This document shows positions 42,970 through 54,072 of a stretch of 64,000 bases of DNA, piece after piece. The stretch's first letter is position 1. Each line of letters begins with the position of its first letter. The position numbers were made by a program, and so were the translations under genes. Location: the NCBI GenBank assembly GCA_949152475.1, contig OX424566.1:25830423-25894422 (forward strand). Direction: 5' to 3'. The stretch comes from Terebella lapidaria (taxonomy: Eukaryota > Annelida > Polychaeta > Terebellida > Terebellidae). The notes beneath the pieces were generated by a model. It was not told the DNA's origin and did not search any database. It saw only the letters and a list, made by a program, of their open reading frames with translations.

Positions 42970-44765
42970 CTGTAAGTGATGACTCATGTACACAGCAGGT
43001 TCATCATCCAGACGCTGTCCATATTTTCACTTATGTGTATCGGCAATACATAAGCAGCACATTGGTATCTACATTAAATATTTCCTTGTTCAACAACTAA
43101 CCTTCTCACCAGAAGAACCACCATGATGCTGAACGTGACAACACTAGTGGTGACTACAAGACCAGCCACGACCTTCAACTCTGCAAGTGAAATAGCTGGT
43201 TTGTTTTTGAATTTAGGTCAGACATTTTGACCTTCAATCGTCCATCATCAAAATAAAACATCATATACATCATCGTCCTACCTTCATGCGAAATAATATC
43301 TCCAAACTCTGTATCGTAACCTGAAGTGGCAAAATGTATGTCACACTTGTTATACTCTATTGATAACCAGGATACCTGAGATGATAATTTTATCAGCATG
43401 AACTGATTGTTATTTTACATTCATTCCGATGCACATTCTCTAGTTCACGTGAACAATACTATCTCTTACCAGATAAATTGAAGGCTCTTCTTCCGTTATT
43501 GTACATGTATGTAGTCAACTCCAAAACGTTACATCGAACTTCAATGGTTTGAATTTCTTTCAAATTTGTCAGGGTAACGACTTGACCGAAAGATGTCCAA
43601 GAGCAATAGTTTTTGTCTGACGTTTTTGTTGTGCACTCAACAGTCCATGTGTAGTTAAGTTCAGAAGCAAGCTCTATCGGTCGTGTCTGAGATGATGATG
43701 TACAATTGAACACCAGGTTCTCTAGTGTATTCTCCATGATGTTTATAACCGGCTTTGATGGTTTTCCTGTGCAACAGAAATGTGACCATTGTGTGCCTAC
43801 GTTTTGTTTCTTTAAATATGAGCGTTCAAAATAATGTATGCTTATACCAGTCAAATCAATGAAGCTATGCTACTGGTTATGTCAATGATAATTCCGTTAG
43901 CTAGTGAATCTTTGGTTCAAACTACGAGATAACTGTGGATGATTTGGTCGGCTTTCAAACAGAATACATACCAGGATAGGACAGGGTTGTTTCAGTGTAG
44001 TAACTCGTGTCACCGCATGACTGATGCAGGCGGTACGTGCCAGCTTGGTCTGTGTTGTTCACTGTCACAGCGAACGTCCCAAACGCTCCCCCACGGCGGC
44101 GCCAACGACTATCGTAGAAGGTACATGTGGTATAAACATCTCCAATGTAATTCGTGATGCATACTGCTATGGTGTTCTCTACGTGATTATCGGTGTTCTG
44201 GGTCAAAATGGCGTTGGCGTATGGGCAGTCAGGGGGCAGCATAGTAAGATTTGTCTTGAATTTTATGTCGACACGTCGCAGGTCGGAACTACATCCGGCT
44301 AGATCAGCTGAAAAACATAATTCAAACATTTACTGCAAAACATTATCAACTTACCATATTGTTGACATGCAAGACAGTGAAGGAAGTTAACACCTTTTAT
44401 AAAGTACGAATGGATGTCGACAAATTCTGGAAAACGTTCATGTCTGTGCTGGTGCCCTAGCCTATCCTGATTTCAAACAAAATCACCATGATACCCCCAT
44501 TCTCAAACACATTCCAACATTATTTTTTTCGAGGGGTCATGGTCCACACGCTCACCCTTCGGATCCGTCTATGAGTGCATTAGGGAAAAATTGTCTGAAT
44601 AAAACGACAGTAAATGTAATCCGAATAACTTAAATTTTACGATTTCCAATCACAAACTACCACAGCTAACTATCATTCATATATATAAAGAATGTACTTA
44701 CTGTCCAATAATCCACATGTGATAAAAGCAAACGCAAAACAAAAGTGTTTGTCCATCTTTAGCAT
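42580..44765 (-). CDS. two-Ig type I membrane receptor, paralog B
   Basis: A compact six-exon gene with GT-AG boundaries. Exons in transcription order: 44765-44702 (signal peptide MLKMDKHFCFAFAFITCGLL), 44307-43972 (336 nt, first Ig-like domain), 43766-43470 (297 nt, second Ig-like domain), 43320-43282 (39 nt, stalk), 43180-43102 (79 nt, membrane segment VVAGLVVTTSVVTFSIM plus VVLLVRR) and a tail from 42969. Both Ig exons are phase 1-1 and divisible by three, as is classic for Ig modules. The product is about 335 residues, at the cell surface with the Ig domains outside. Spliced in frame, the tail ends at 42771-42773; a downstream stretch homologous to tail A lies in another frame up to 42580. 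No known family was recognised. The layout suggests an adhesion or immune-type receptor. Confidence 0.72.
43470..43766 (-). other. paralog B second Ig-domain exon
   Basis: Phase 1-1, 99 codons. It starts GKPSKPVINIMENTLENL and shows the Ig pattern FNCTSSS (B-strand Cys), YTWTVEC (C-strand Trp) and VRCNV (F-strand Cys), plus an extra pair, VECTT/NYCSW. It ends FNLSG. N-glycosylation sites are present (NCT, NYT, NLS). Confidence 0.7.
43972..44307 (-). other. paralog B first Ig-domain exon
   Basis: Phase 1-1, 112 codons. It starts DLAGCSSDLRRVDIKF, contains AVCITNY, TTCTFYDSRW and NNTDQAGTYRLHQSCGD, the last resembling the D-x-G-x-Y...C signature of Ig F-strands, and ends TTLSYP. Six cysteines suggest extra disulfides. 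Confidence 0.65.
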
Positions 44766-47647
44766 AACTAAATGCAGCAGATTTGTTCATTTACTTTATG
44801 TACGTTGATTCAAACAGTTTGGGTTCCGAGATAAAGGTAAACATGTATGTTTAGTTGATGAACTTGCACCGTTAGTTCATGTAATGTACAACAATGCTCG
44901 GTCATTTATGAAAGTGTTGTATCCAATGTCTTCAAACCCAGTGATTCCAATGTCTTGTGAAACCCAGTGGCTGACAGTCATGTCGCAAGGGTGACAACGA
45001 TAGTTGAACAAGGGGGGGGGGGGGCGTGAACACAATCTACTTTCTTATAGTCAATGTTGATTAAATTTTATCATGTATAAGTATTTGTAAGTATTATTTG
45101 AAGATACTGTAACATTGTCACGCGATGAAATTTATCTATCTTTGTAATTGATCACACTTGCACGACACCAGCACAACACTTCCTTATTGCTTATTCTATT
45201 TCCGTACATCGAAGGATGAGCCAAACCACCAGGGCCACGATATTGCCTTGGTGGTTCGTCAATAAAGTCATCTGACATAATTGCACCAACAATATACTCT
45301 AGAATGATCCAGAAATTCGAACAATAGCTATCTAAAACGATGCCAAACCAATAATATATTCCAGATCTAAACTAAACAGTTTGGAATAAAATTAGCCTGG
45401 AGATATAAGCCAAAAAATTTGTTTCACACATATTTCAAAATCATATCATTATCGATGATATTGTTTAACAGCTTAACAAGGCCACCCATGGATAACCAAA
45501 TGCAATACTTAAGGACAGTCTGTAGTGAGGGAATCCTCACAGGGGTTAAAATGTGAAATTCATGAGGAGTCGTGCATTTGCACTCTGTACTGCACTTGAC
45601 GCCATGGTCAAGCATTCCACAGCAATGAATAAAAATAGCCCAATTGCTGAGAAAGGTTACGGTGGAGATCTTCACCAAAATTGCCCTTTGACCTTTCAAG
45701 GTCATTAACGGTCAAATTCAAGGTCACCTGTGAAATCGCCATATATGAGATACAATAGACATAGTTGTTCTGTGGGATGATAAGTGGAACCAATTACGGG
45801 GAAAACGAAATTCGCTTGTCCTGGAAGTAAGGCAGGCCATGTTTGCCGTCATATTGACAATTGTGTTAACGCCAGGAACTACAATGGTATACATCATTAA
45901 CATATAACCAGTATATGTTATGAAAGTGTGTCTGTTCTGTAGAATATCTAACCATTTCCTTCCGTTTCTATTATTACTCTTCATAGGACAACGCACTTAA
46001 TAACGCAAGATAATATTTTTCGTATCGCCTCTGAAAGTACTTGGTATATCTAGAATTCTGCGTTTCTCGGTAGGCATTGAAAGCAACATTACATTATGTC
46101 CAGTCAGTTACCAACGAAGTTTGAGATCGAATTCAGATGGGATTCCCTCAAGACTTTGTTCAGTGAGTCCCGCCAGATAATAAATTTGCTGGAAGTAAGA
46201 TTTAATTGACTGGCTGAGAAATATGACATGGCTTGAATAGGAATCAGGTGTTTGTGGAGAAAGATCCGAGGACAATCTACTCGTTTACTGGAACAAATAT
46301 GCGGCTCTAGAAGTTACCTGTATTAATGCTTTCTGTACTCACGTGTGCTGCATAATACCTAATGGCGCTATCCAAGTGCTATATATAGTTCATACCATGG
46401 TAGCTTCCTGATATTGCATTGTGCTATCCATGTGCTATATATTATATAGACTATATCATGGTGGCTTCCTCATTGTGTTTTTTTTTATCCACGCCTGGAA
46501 TGAATTCCGAACGTTTCCCTTGTTACTGTCATGTGCATATTCACGGACGTAACTGACAGTACATTCTCATGGTCATCTTGTAATGTTAACGACGTAACTA
46601 GTCCATTTATAATAAATGAACAAATATTCTTAGACTCACTGGGTAGAGGGTCAAAATCAAGCAGCATATAAAGCATCCCCTTTGTTTCATTTCCATCATA
46701 TAAAGCCATGTCATTCACCAAAATGTTTTTCAAGAGATCAAACAATATAGTATTTGTTGAAAGAATGTGCCACTACTCACATTGTGATCATTGGAATCTA
46801 ACATGAAGAAATACACTCCATTCGATCAGAGTTATGTTGCGTAATTTCTAAAAGGATACATTTTTCAAACCTAGATGAATGCAATTTATATATTCATTGG
46901 AAGCATGGCATTGTATGTGAATGCCATACCCTATGGAATAATGTTGAATCAAATATTATGAGAATCAGAATCAGTTTAATTAATTCCCTGGTTACCTAAT
47001 GACATGGCGATTCGTCCGTCACATGGATTCCGTTCGTATTTTTTTTCTTTGACAGACAGATCTTCATGATATATATGGTGCCGGTATGAACAATCCACGG
47101 CAAACTCCACGGAAAGGTTACTTTTGAGTTATCCTTTTCCACACCTCCTTGTGGAGGGATGCAACGACAAGGCAATAGGATAACGGACCATAGGTTCGGT
47201 AACCTAAAAAAATGTCCACCCGAATTTATGGAGTGAGACACAATCTTTTTAATGATCAGGGCATGGAGCATCAGAATCACATTTCATCTGTGACAATGAG
47301 TAGCCATCTTGTGTTTCAATACAAGTGAGTGTGGGATATATGAACATAAAATTACGCCCTGAATTTTTTAATTAAACTGCAGCCGCGAAGATAATGAATC
47401 TTTAATTAATGAGCATGCCACTTATGTGCATGCTATCGGAATGCCCGACGATGTCTGTCGCCATATGTATCACAATGAATTTCATCCATCATATACAATG
47501 AAAATATGATATTGTAATCCTAGCAAGAAGTAATCAAAACAGAGATCACGTTTAAGATTCGCCATTCACGTTTGCTTGAGAATTACAGAAGGTATTTGAG
47601 GTTTTACGTACTTCAAGAGGTGGCCATTTTTATGACACCAATTCAAG
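44766..47647. other. intergenic region between the divergent receptor genes
   Basis: About 2.9 kb between the Ig gene (minus) and the lectin/LRR receptor (plus). It holds a G13 run (45012-45024), family C fragments near 45690 and 47130-47225, the dispersed repeat at 46190-46300, and a short imperfect duplication at about 46365-46465. No gene was seen. Shared promoters are possible but no motif was identified. Confidence 0.5.
46190..46300. repeat. dispersed repeat, copy 2
   Basis: Diverged match to 670-800 (TTTAATTGACTGGCTGAGA ... GGAATCAGGTGTTT). Confidence 0.5.
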
Positions 47648-49161
47648 ATGTTCAATCGAATCTGTTTGATTACCTGTGTTTATCTGTTTATTGCTGAAAA
47701 CTGGACTTTATATCAAAATCATACAATAGTAAACAGTAATTGTGAAAGCAGGGAAGTTCCATCCTGGATCAAATACGTGGAACTCAGAATTGAATCATCA
47801 CTGACCAATTGTCGATATGCTCAGGACAGGACACTGACAAACTGTTTGGAGGATCTGACTGGAATAAAAGCAGCACACTTTGCATGGGATTGCGAGCAAT
47901 CACACGCTGATGAATCAACACTCATCAGGAACTACTTGGGCACAATTCAGTTCCATGGCAGCTGTAGCCATCAGTGGACCATAGAAACTAGCGCGTTGTT
48001 CTCTCTCAATATCACGATGACTTGGCTGCGAGCTCCGGTCCAGACAGCACTCTGCTACACAGCACGGACGTTTGTGTGGATGAACCAGCTGAGGCCGCAC
48101 ATGGACAGAACATTCTACTTCTGTGGACACCCCATTAGTTCTACCACTTACATATCCGGTCACGCTGCCAGCGTCCAGCTTCACAACAGTTTCTTTCAAC
48201 TCCCTGTCACATTCAAGCTTGATTTTCAGACGGTTTGTCAATTACTGGAAAGTTTGACTAAACAGACTTCTGGAAAAACCGAAGATTATAATATTTACCT
48301 GAAAGAAATTGTACAATGGCCATTGTCGAAGCCGAAACTGTACACAAAGATTTATCGCCTATCCACGTACATCACCTGGCACATTATTATTTCTACAAAG
48401 ACAGCGACTTGTGACAGTAGCAAAGCCAAAGATAGAACGCTTCTGTTTATTGACGGTCCATTATTGGATGTTGAAAGACAGTCTAGGTACTTCCCAGTAT
48501 ATCCTGCGAACACAAATTGTTCAATATTTGACAATGGTACCCGAGTAATCTGGTCATCTTCACTAAATGATGCTACTGTTTACTCGGTTTCTCCGGATGA
48601 ATTTGACGTTCAAGACGCCATGGATATTGAATACGAGGTTGTGGAATCTGAGTGTGATACTGAACTAAATAGCGCACTGTGTCTGACACATCACTGGGAC
48701 ATGACTGAAAATATCACCGCGAACTTGACTGATTCAGACGCACTACACAAGTCACACTCTACTCACTCCAATGACACAAGGATTCAACTTTTCAGTTATT
48801 ACATGGGGACGTATTCTTTTTCTCTATCTAATTGGCGTTTATCTCTATCAGGGTATTACTCCGCTTCCTGTTTGTATGGAGGTGTGTATATCTTGTATTA
48901 CACTCTAGAAGAAAGCCCATACGTCTTAAGTATGATGTGCTCAAAAGCTGTGATGGATGGTGTTCATGAGTATATGGCAAACATGCCAGTGCATCTGGGA
49001 CTCGGTAGAATCGTGCTGGTCGTCAAAACATATACGCTGCTCACAACAGTTGATTTAGAATGGGAGATCAGTCCAACTAGTTTTTACGGCATTACAAAGA
49101 AATCACCTTTCTGGCCAGAAATCACCTTCTACATCACTATTGTATTTGTTCCCATCACAAG
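47648..49161 (+). other. receptor N-terminal exon: signal peptide and CUB-like region
   Basis: Starts MFNRICLITCVYLFIAE (signal peptide). A region near 47930-48240 looks CUB-like: CSHQWTIETSALFSLNIT, a cysteine after about 14 residues, TFYFCGHPISSTTYISG, then VTFKLDFQTVC. A second beta-rich part (48780-49160, GTYSFSLSNW to TTVDLEWEIS) may be another CUB-like unit. Many N-x-S/T sites fit an ectodomain. The exon ends at donor AAG|GTACAC. The acceptor at 49264 (GCACGAAG) restores an open frame starting MFENTTHMAEAG. Confidence 0.55.
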
Positions 49162-52100
49162 GTACACAACGTTACCTCCACGCTGGGATGCCTCATTTGA
49201 GAGAGTACACCATGAAAGTTATCCGCCCGTATCAGACAGTACACGGATCAATCTTTGCACGAAGTATGTTTGAAAACACTACACACATGGCTGAAGCAGG
49301 GAAGGGCGAAGTTAAGTTCTCCTACTTTGGAATAGTGATCCTTAATGATTATCATACCCGACTGAAGCTTTGGACAGGAGTATCCGCTTATGTCTTGTCG
49401 CATATTGATAGTTCTCAATACTGTCGATTGAAGGATATGGTATATCTTAAAAACCTCACCATCAACATTGACCAAAATTCATGTGTCAGGTTCGAAACTA
49501 CCCATCATCCTATTATAGACATGGGAAATCTTGGTGTTTCACATATCATGTGGAGGATTTGGCAATCTAATAAATTAACAGTGACACGCACACATGGAAT
49601 GCCTCTTAGCCATACTTTCTTGTACGTGCTGTTCACCAATTGCTCGGAAAATTCATCTATGGAGTTGTACTACATCTCTCGTTTTGCTATTTATGGATAT
49701 TCTTCAGGTGGCATGGAGAATTTCATAGAAAATTTGTACCATGATGTTCAGAATAAACCAGTGTATACTACGGCAAATCCCGCAGAACTACCCACCGAGT
49801 TGGAACTCCATGTCACGAGTCAGGACTACACTTGGGTCTGTGACTGGGTCCTATCCAGGCTCCGAATTCTTCACTTTATAAAATATGTTCTGGGAAGTGT
49901 TAAACATTGGTGGAAAATCCATACATGGGTGCTGTGCATACAACATGGTTGGAGGCAGAAAGTCTGTGTGTTAGAAACAGTGGACACCTCCTAAGCATTA
50001 ACAGTGATTATGAGTGGACGAACATTTTGATTTGGCTGATCAATAGATACAATCAGATAAACGAACCAGTCGGAAATGATAATGTATTGTTTCCAGATGA
50101 GTACAAGTTTTTCGGTGTGGAAGCTGATCATCTGTGGCCGTGGGTGATATACCTGGGTCTGCGGAATGTTGAAGAGGTAGGACGTTTTTCTGAATTCGAA
50201 AATATTACTTTTATCTTTAATTACTTCTTACACATTTTTGAACGATATTTTTGGGTACAGTGAACGAAACAAAAATATCAACATTCCAGGGTCATAGCGA
50301 GGCCCCTAAATTGACTGAAAGTGGTTTGCGTTGGATGGACGGATCTGCTTACATATACAGAGATTGGAATACCCCGGGAGAGCTTTTCTTAGCGTCGTAC
50401 AGGAAACTCTGCTCCCGAGATGACCTGGGAATTGAGCAGTGTAATTCTGCAGAGCCACCCCCTTTCGTCCAAAATGTGAATAAACGTCTTCAACCTTCCA
50501 ACAATAATGGAACATCAACATGTTCTGCCATTGTTTTTCAAGGAATGGTTTTCAAATGGGTACAAATTCCGTGTGACCAATATCTAGGGGATACATTAAT
50601 ACTATGTGAACTAGATTCATACGGAGAATCTCTCTCAATAGAACATGAGAATATTGTCGAAAAAAAGATCAATAATCGTAAACTTGAAACTGTTGAATGT
50701 CCGAGTGGCTGGGTGTATACAGATGGTGGCTGTTTCCGGTTAATGCATCAGTGGCCTACTAAAGAACAATATACTTTTGTGGAAAACCTATGTTACCCAT
50801 CCGGCTATTATTCCTCTCAAGAGATCTTTGTCAACGGCCTGGCGTTGTACTCAGTGAACGACTTGGCACTGTATATTAGAACTTGGACGTACTCTGCGAA
50901 TGTAGTGGTCTGGATTGTGCAAGACCCAACAAACAACATTTGTGTCAAAGTGTTCTACATTGAATCAGCAGCAGTAACTGTTTCTTTCTTCTCTCGTGCT
51001 CTTTCCGAACCATGTACATGGGATAGCATGGTATACGTAATGTGCTATACAAAGCCCCATTTAACAGACACCACATGTCCTTTTTCAACTCATGCATGTG
51101 AGGATGGCACATGCATTTCACGAGATGTGGTTTGTGACGGAGCAGTTGACTGCTCAGATGGGTCTGATGAGAATATATGTGGTGAGATATGCCATGACAA
51201 AACTGGTGGTGTGATGTCCCTCAATACGTCATACTGCAGAAACGAGTGTGCACTGCCAGACTGCAAGTGTGGAGAGATGTATCATCAATGTGAAACAACT
51301 GGATGTGTCCCTATATCATCGGTAGTAGGAGACTTGTTGTTTTCAACACATGTCAAGATTTGTTTCATCTTTGCCTTTCCTCAGCATGTTCCTTGATGCG
51401 CTTTTAAATGCTCCTTATCATGTTTACAGGTGTGCGACTGCCACGATGACTGTCAAGATGCCTCTGATGAGAGGTTCTGCTATGGGAAGAATTGTGTGAA
51501 GATGGAAAGTATCACCACTATAGGGAGCCTGGGTGAGGTGAACTGTGACAGTTTATTGCAGAATTATCCATCATTGGAGAATGATTTGGTACCGGATTGT
51601 GCAGACATGTCCGATGAAAAACAATTCCTAGACTTTCTAAAAACTGTGCGTTATGACTTTGGATTTAACCTAAATGAATGGTGCGAAAACCCCTTCCAAG
51701 TGGAATGTTTTCAAGGGTACACATCGGTTTGCTACAATAGATGGGAGGTATGTGAGTATCAACTCGATGCCCTCGGACACCTGTACCCATGCAGAAATGG
51801 GCAACATTTGAAGATGTGCAAACACCATTTATGTCCGACAAAATTCAAATGCCTAGAAGCCTTTTGTATCCCCCATAACCTGGTGTGTGACGGAGAAGTA
51901 CACTGCCCAAATGCTGATGATGAGGCCGGTTGTGAAGTCGAAATGGTCTCTTGTCCTGGATTGTTCAGGTGCAAGCACACAAAGATATGTATTCACCCTA
52001 AACATTTGTGTGACAACATCGCAGATTGCCTGGTATTAGGCGATGATGAATACTCCTGTGAGTATTCTGAGTGTCCTAGAGACTGTTATTGCAAGGGAAG

Positions 52101-53595
52101 ATCGATCGATTGTACGAGTGTGGGATTGCACAATATTCCTCAGTTCATAAAAGATGTCAAAACCATCATATTCGCTTATAATTATCTCACCATTGTAGGG
52201 CCATTGCAATATCAGCTTTTGTTGAAATTGGACATTTCAAATAATGCTATCCAGGTCATTATTCCAAAATCTTTTTCGAACTGTTCGATGATGACACATT
52301 TGAATCTCTCAGGGAATTATATCCAGGTGCTTGAAAGCAACACATTCGCTGGCCTCTTTGGCTTACAAGAATTATATATATCACACAATCCTTTGTCAGG
52401 GATTTCTGATGGTGCCTTTTTGGGACTTCAATCATTGCCACTACTGGAAGTGTCCTCCATTCTCCTCAAATATCTCCCCACTTGTGCATTTGTAGGTATG
52501 CCTTCTCTACACGAGCTGCAAATAATTAATACAAGTATATCAGGATTATTTGAACACCAATGGTGTGAGCTTGTTAATCTCCAGAAGATCACGTTTGCAG
52601 GTAATTCGTTTGAACAGTTCGTTGGTCACCCCTTCGCGGGTTTAATTAATCTCAAGCATGTCGAATCTGATGACAGTAGGTTGTGCTGTTTTATCACGGA
52701 CACCTTGTGTACCACAATTGGTGGTGGACCTGAAACACCCTGTTGGAAGTTGCTTCCATCGAATGGATACAAGATAGGGGTCTTTGTTTTTGTGTTACTT
52801 GGTTTGTTTCTCAATATTGTCTCATTTGTATTTTGGACTAGGACCAAGGCAAATATCACAGCTTTCTTCATGAAATATCTATCCACTGCAGACATAATCA
52901 CAGTACTCTATCTTTCAGTCTTGTTGGTAGCAGATACTGTATATGGCGAGGCATTTGTTCTCCTACAGGATGCCTGGGAGTGGAGTTGGTTGTGTAATGT
53001 GTGCACTGCCGGTTCATACATAGCATTCAATATGTCTATGTTTATAACCACCAGTCACTGTTTGCACAATGTACAACTGACTGTGCTTGCAATGAAACGA
53101 TACGTGCTTCACAAGCACTTTGGGGTTCACTTAGTTATGGGGGCACTAGCACTATCCACATGTCTGGGGATATTGTCTGTCATTTTCCGTGAACATGAGG
53201 ATGGATACACTAATCCAACATGCAGTTTTGTTGTTTCAACATTATCCAGCACGATTCTGAAATGGACCGTGGTGATGTATCACCTGGTACTCGTGCTTGT
53301 GTTGTGTGCAGCAGGTTCAGCAACAGCGATATTTATATACAGGAGACCAAGTGTTAAGACAACTAAGGAACGCTCGCTGAGAGAGAAGCGATATGTAGTC
53401 CGAGTGGTGATTCTTCTAACCACAAATCTTGTGGTTGCATTAAACCAATTGATTCTAGTAAGTGTTTTCAATCCCGGCGATGCAGGTGTTGAGCATTGGA
53501 CGCTGTGGACAGTTTTGTTCATGAACTCCTTACACGTGGTGATAAATCCCTTGCTTAACACAATCACTACCTCGAAGTTTTTGATAATGTTTTGA
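47648..53595 (+). CDS. multi-domain rhodopsin-type GPCR (CUB-like, C-type lectin, LDL-A, LRR, 7TM), GRL101/relaxin-receptor-like
   Basis: The gene is read as segments 47648-49161, 49265 to about 49900, about 49904-50176, 50290-51321 and 51430-53595. It has three GT-AG introns of 103, 113 and 108 bp (49162-49264 phase 2; 50177-50289 phase 0; 51322-51429 phase 0). Domains in order: signal peptide, CUB-like region(s), a C-type-lectin-like domain, a second degenerate one, LDL-A repeats, an LRR N-cap and about seven LRRs, a hinge with adjacent cysteines, and seven membrane helices. LDL-A plus LRR plus rhodopsin-type 7TM is the layout of Lymnaea GRL101 and of relaxin-family receptors; lectin domains are an addition. 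It should act at the cell surface as a sensor of large extracellular ligands. One break remains: in the first lectin domain the conserved frame meets TAA at 49901-49903 with no acceptor between it and WLEAESLC. The gene may be a pseudogene, or this may be an assembly error. Confidence 0.72.
49265..49900 (+). other. receptor ectodomain segment of unknown fold
   Basis: The open frame continues the ectodomain (FSYFGIVILNDYHTRLKLWT ... FTNCSENSSMELYYISRF). It is beta-rich with paired cysteines, possibly a further diverged CUB-like unit. The frame stays open to 49994, but from about 49850 the homologous lectin sequence lies in another frame, so the true exon end is unresolved. Confidence 0.45.
49904..51060 (+). 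other. receptor C-type-lectin-like domains 1 and 2
   Basis: Domain 1: TTWLEAESLCVRNSGHLLSI is the classic W-x-x-A-x3-C...G-H-L start; VIYLGLRNVEE then joins across the intron (50177-50289) to RWMDGSAYIYRDWNTPGE, with a late CSAIVFQG and a final CEL cysteine. Domain 2 (50695-51055) starts CPSGWVYTDGGCFRL and keeps a late VWI...C...VMCYT pattern but is degenerate. Calcium/sugar motifs such as EPN or QPD with WND are not seen, so carbohydrate binding is doubtful. Confidence 0.65.
51077..52060 (+). other. receptor LDL-receptor class A repeats
   Basis: Clear repeats: CEDGTCISRDVVCDGAVDCS followed by DGSDENIC (51077-51180); CETTGCVPISS joined across the intron 51322-51429 to VCDCHDDCQDASDERFC; CLEAFCIPHNLVCDGEVHCP followed by NADDEAGC (about 51835-51930); and CKHTKICIHPKHLCDNIADC followed by DDEYSC (51950-52055). 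A more divergent cysteine-rich stretch lies between the second and third. The acidic calcium-binding SDE/DDE signatures are kept. Confidence 0.85.
52072..52690 (+). other. receptor leucine-rich-repeat region
   Basis: An N-cap, CPRDCYCKGRSIDCTSVGL, is followed by about seven LRRs (for example LLKLDISNNAIQVIIPKSF, MTHLNLSGNYIQVLESNTF, LQELYISHNPLSGISDGAF) and then SDDSRLCCF, the double-cysteine hinge seen before helix 1 in LRR-type GPCRs. Two or three of the later repeats are irregular. Confidence 0.85.
52760..53595 (+). other. receptor seven-transmembrane domain
   Basis: Seven hydrophobic helices: 1 IGVFVFVLLGLFLNIVSFVF; 2 YLSTADIITVLYLSVLLVAD (STAD in place of LAxAD); 3 WLCNVCTAGSYIAFNMSMF, ending AMKRY in the DRY position; 4 MGALALSTCLGILSVIF; 5 TVVMYHLVLVLVLCAAG; 6 KRYVVRVVILLTTNLVVALN; 7 LFMNSLHVVINPLLNTI, with NPLLN in place of NPxxY. 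The protein stops only about eight residues after helix 7, so it lacks the usual C-terminal tail. Rhodopsin type, closest in feel to GRL101/LGR receptors. Confidence 0.82.
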
Positions 53596-54066
53596 TTTGA
53601 TCAAATAATATTCTGATTATTCGTTTATATGAGTGAAGCTAACTGAAAACATCAGAATTGGTAATTACATTTAGTGATAATTATTACTAATTATGCATAA
53701 ACGTTTCAGTTATTTCATGATAACACTTGATTTCTGCAACTGATGTGTATCCAAATGTACATATTGAGGAGATTGATGTTGACATTATATGATTGTTAGT
53801 TTATAGTAATATGTTCGATGTTATCTTGTTATATTTTCACTGCCCATTGCAAATGTTTCGAATCTGGTGCTGGTATCTGATCAGAGAAAGATCCATATCG
53901 TCCGTGCAATAAGTTTGGTTGAACAAATGTCACTGACCTTTAGTCAATTGGATGGTAACCTGTATGTCCACATGCTGATTGGCTTGTGTTTAATGACCAT
54001 TATCTGAAGCAGTCTAGCTCGTAGAGGTGCACCCAACTATGTTGTATATAAATGTATACATCTTAA

Positions 54067-54072
54067 AATAAA
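54067..54072 (+). terminator. poly(A) signal of the receptor gene
   Basis: AATAAA about 470 bp after the receptor stop codon, in AT-rich 3' sequence. No closer canonical signal was noted. Confidence 0.55.

Noticed and set aside
49140-49263. Start of a separate gene at 49140
   Set aside because: The upstream frame and this one are reconciled by a 103-bp GT-AG intron (49162-49264), similar in size to the other introns of the gene.
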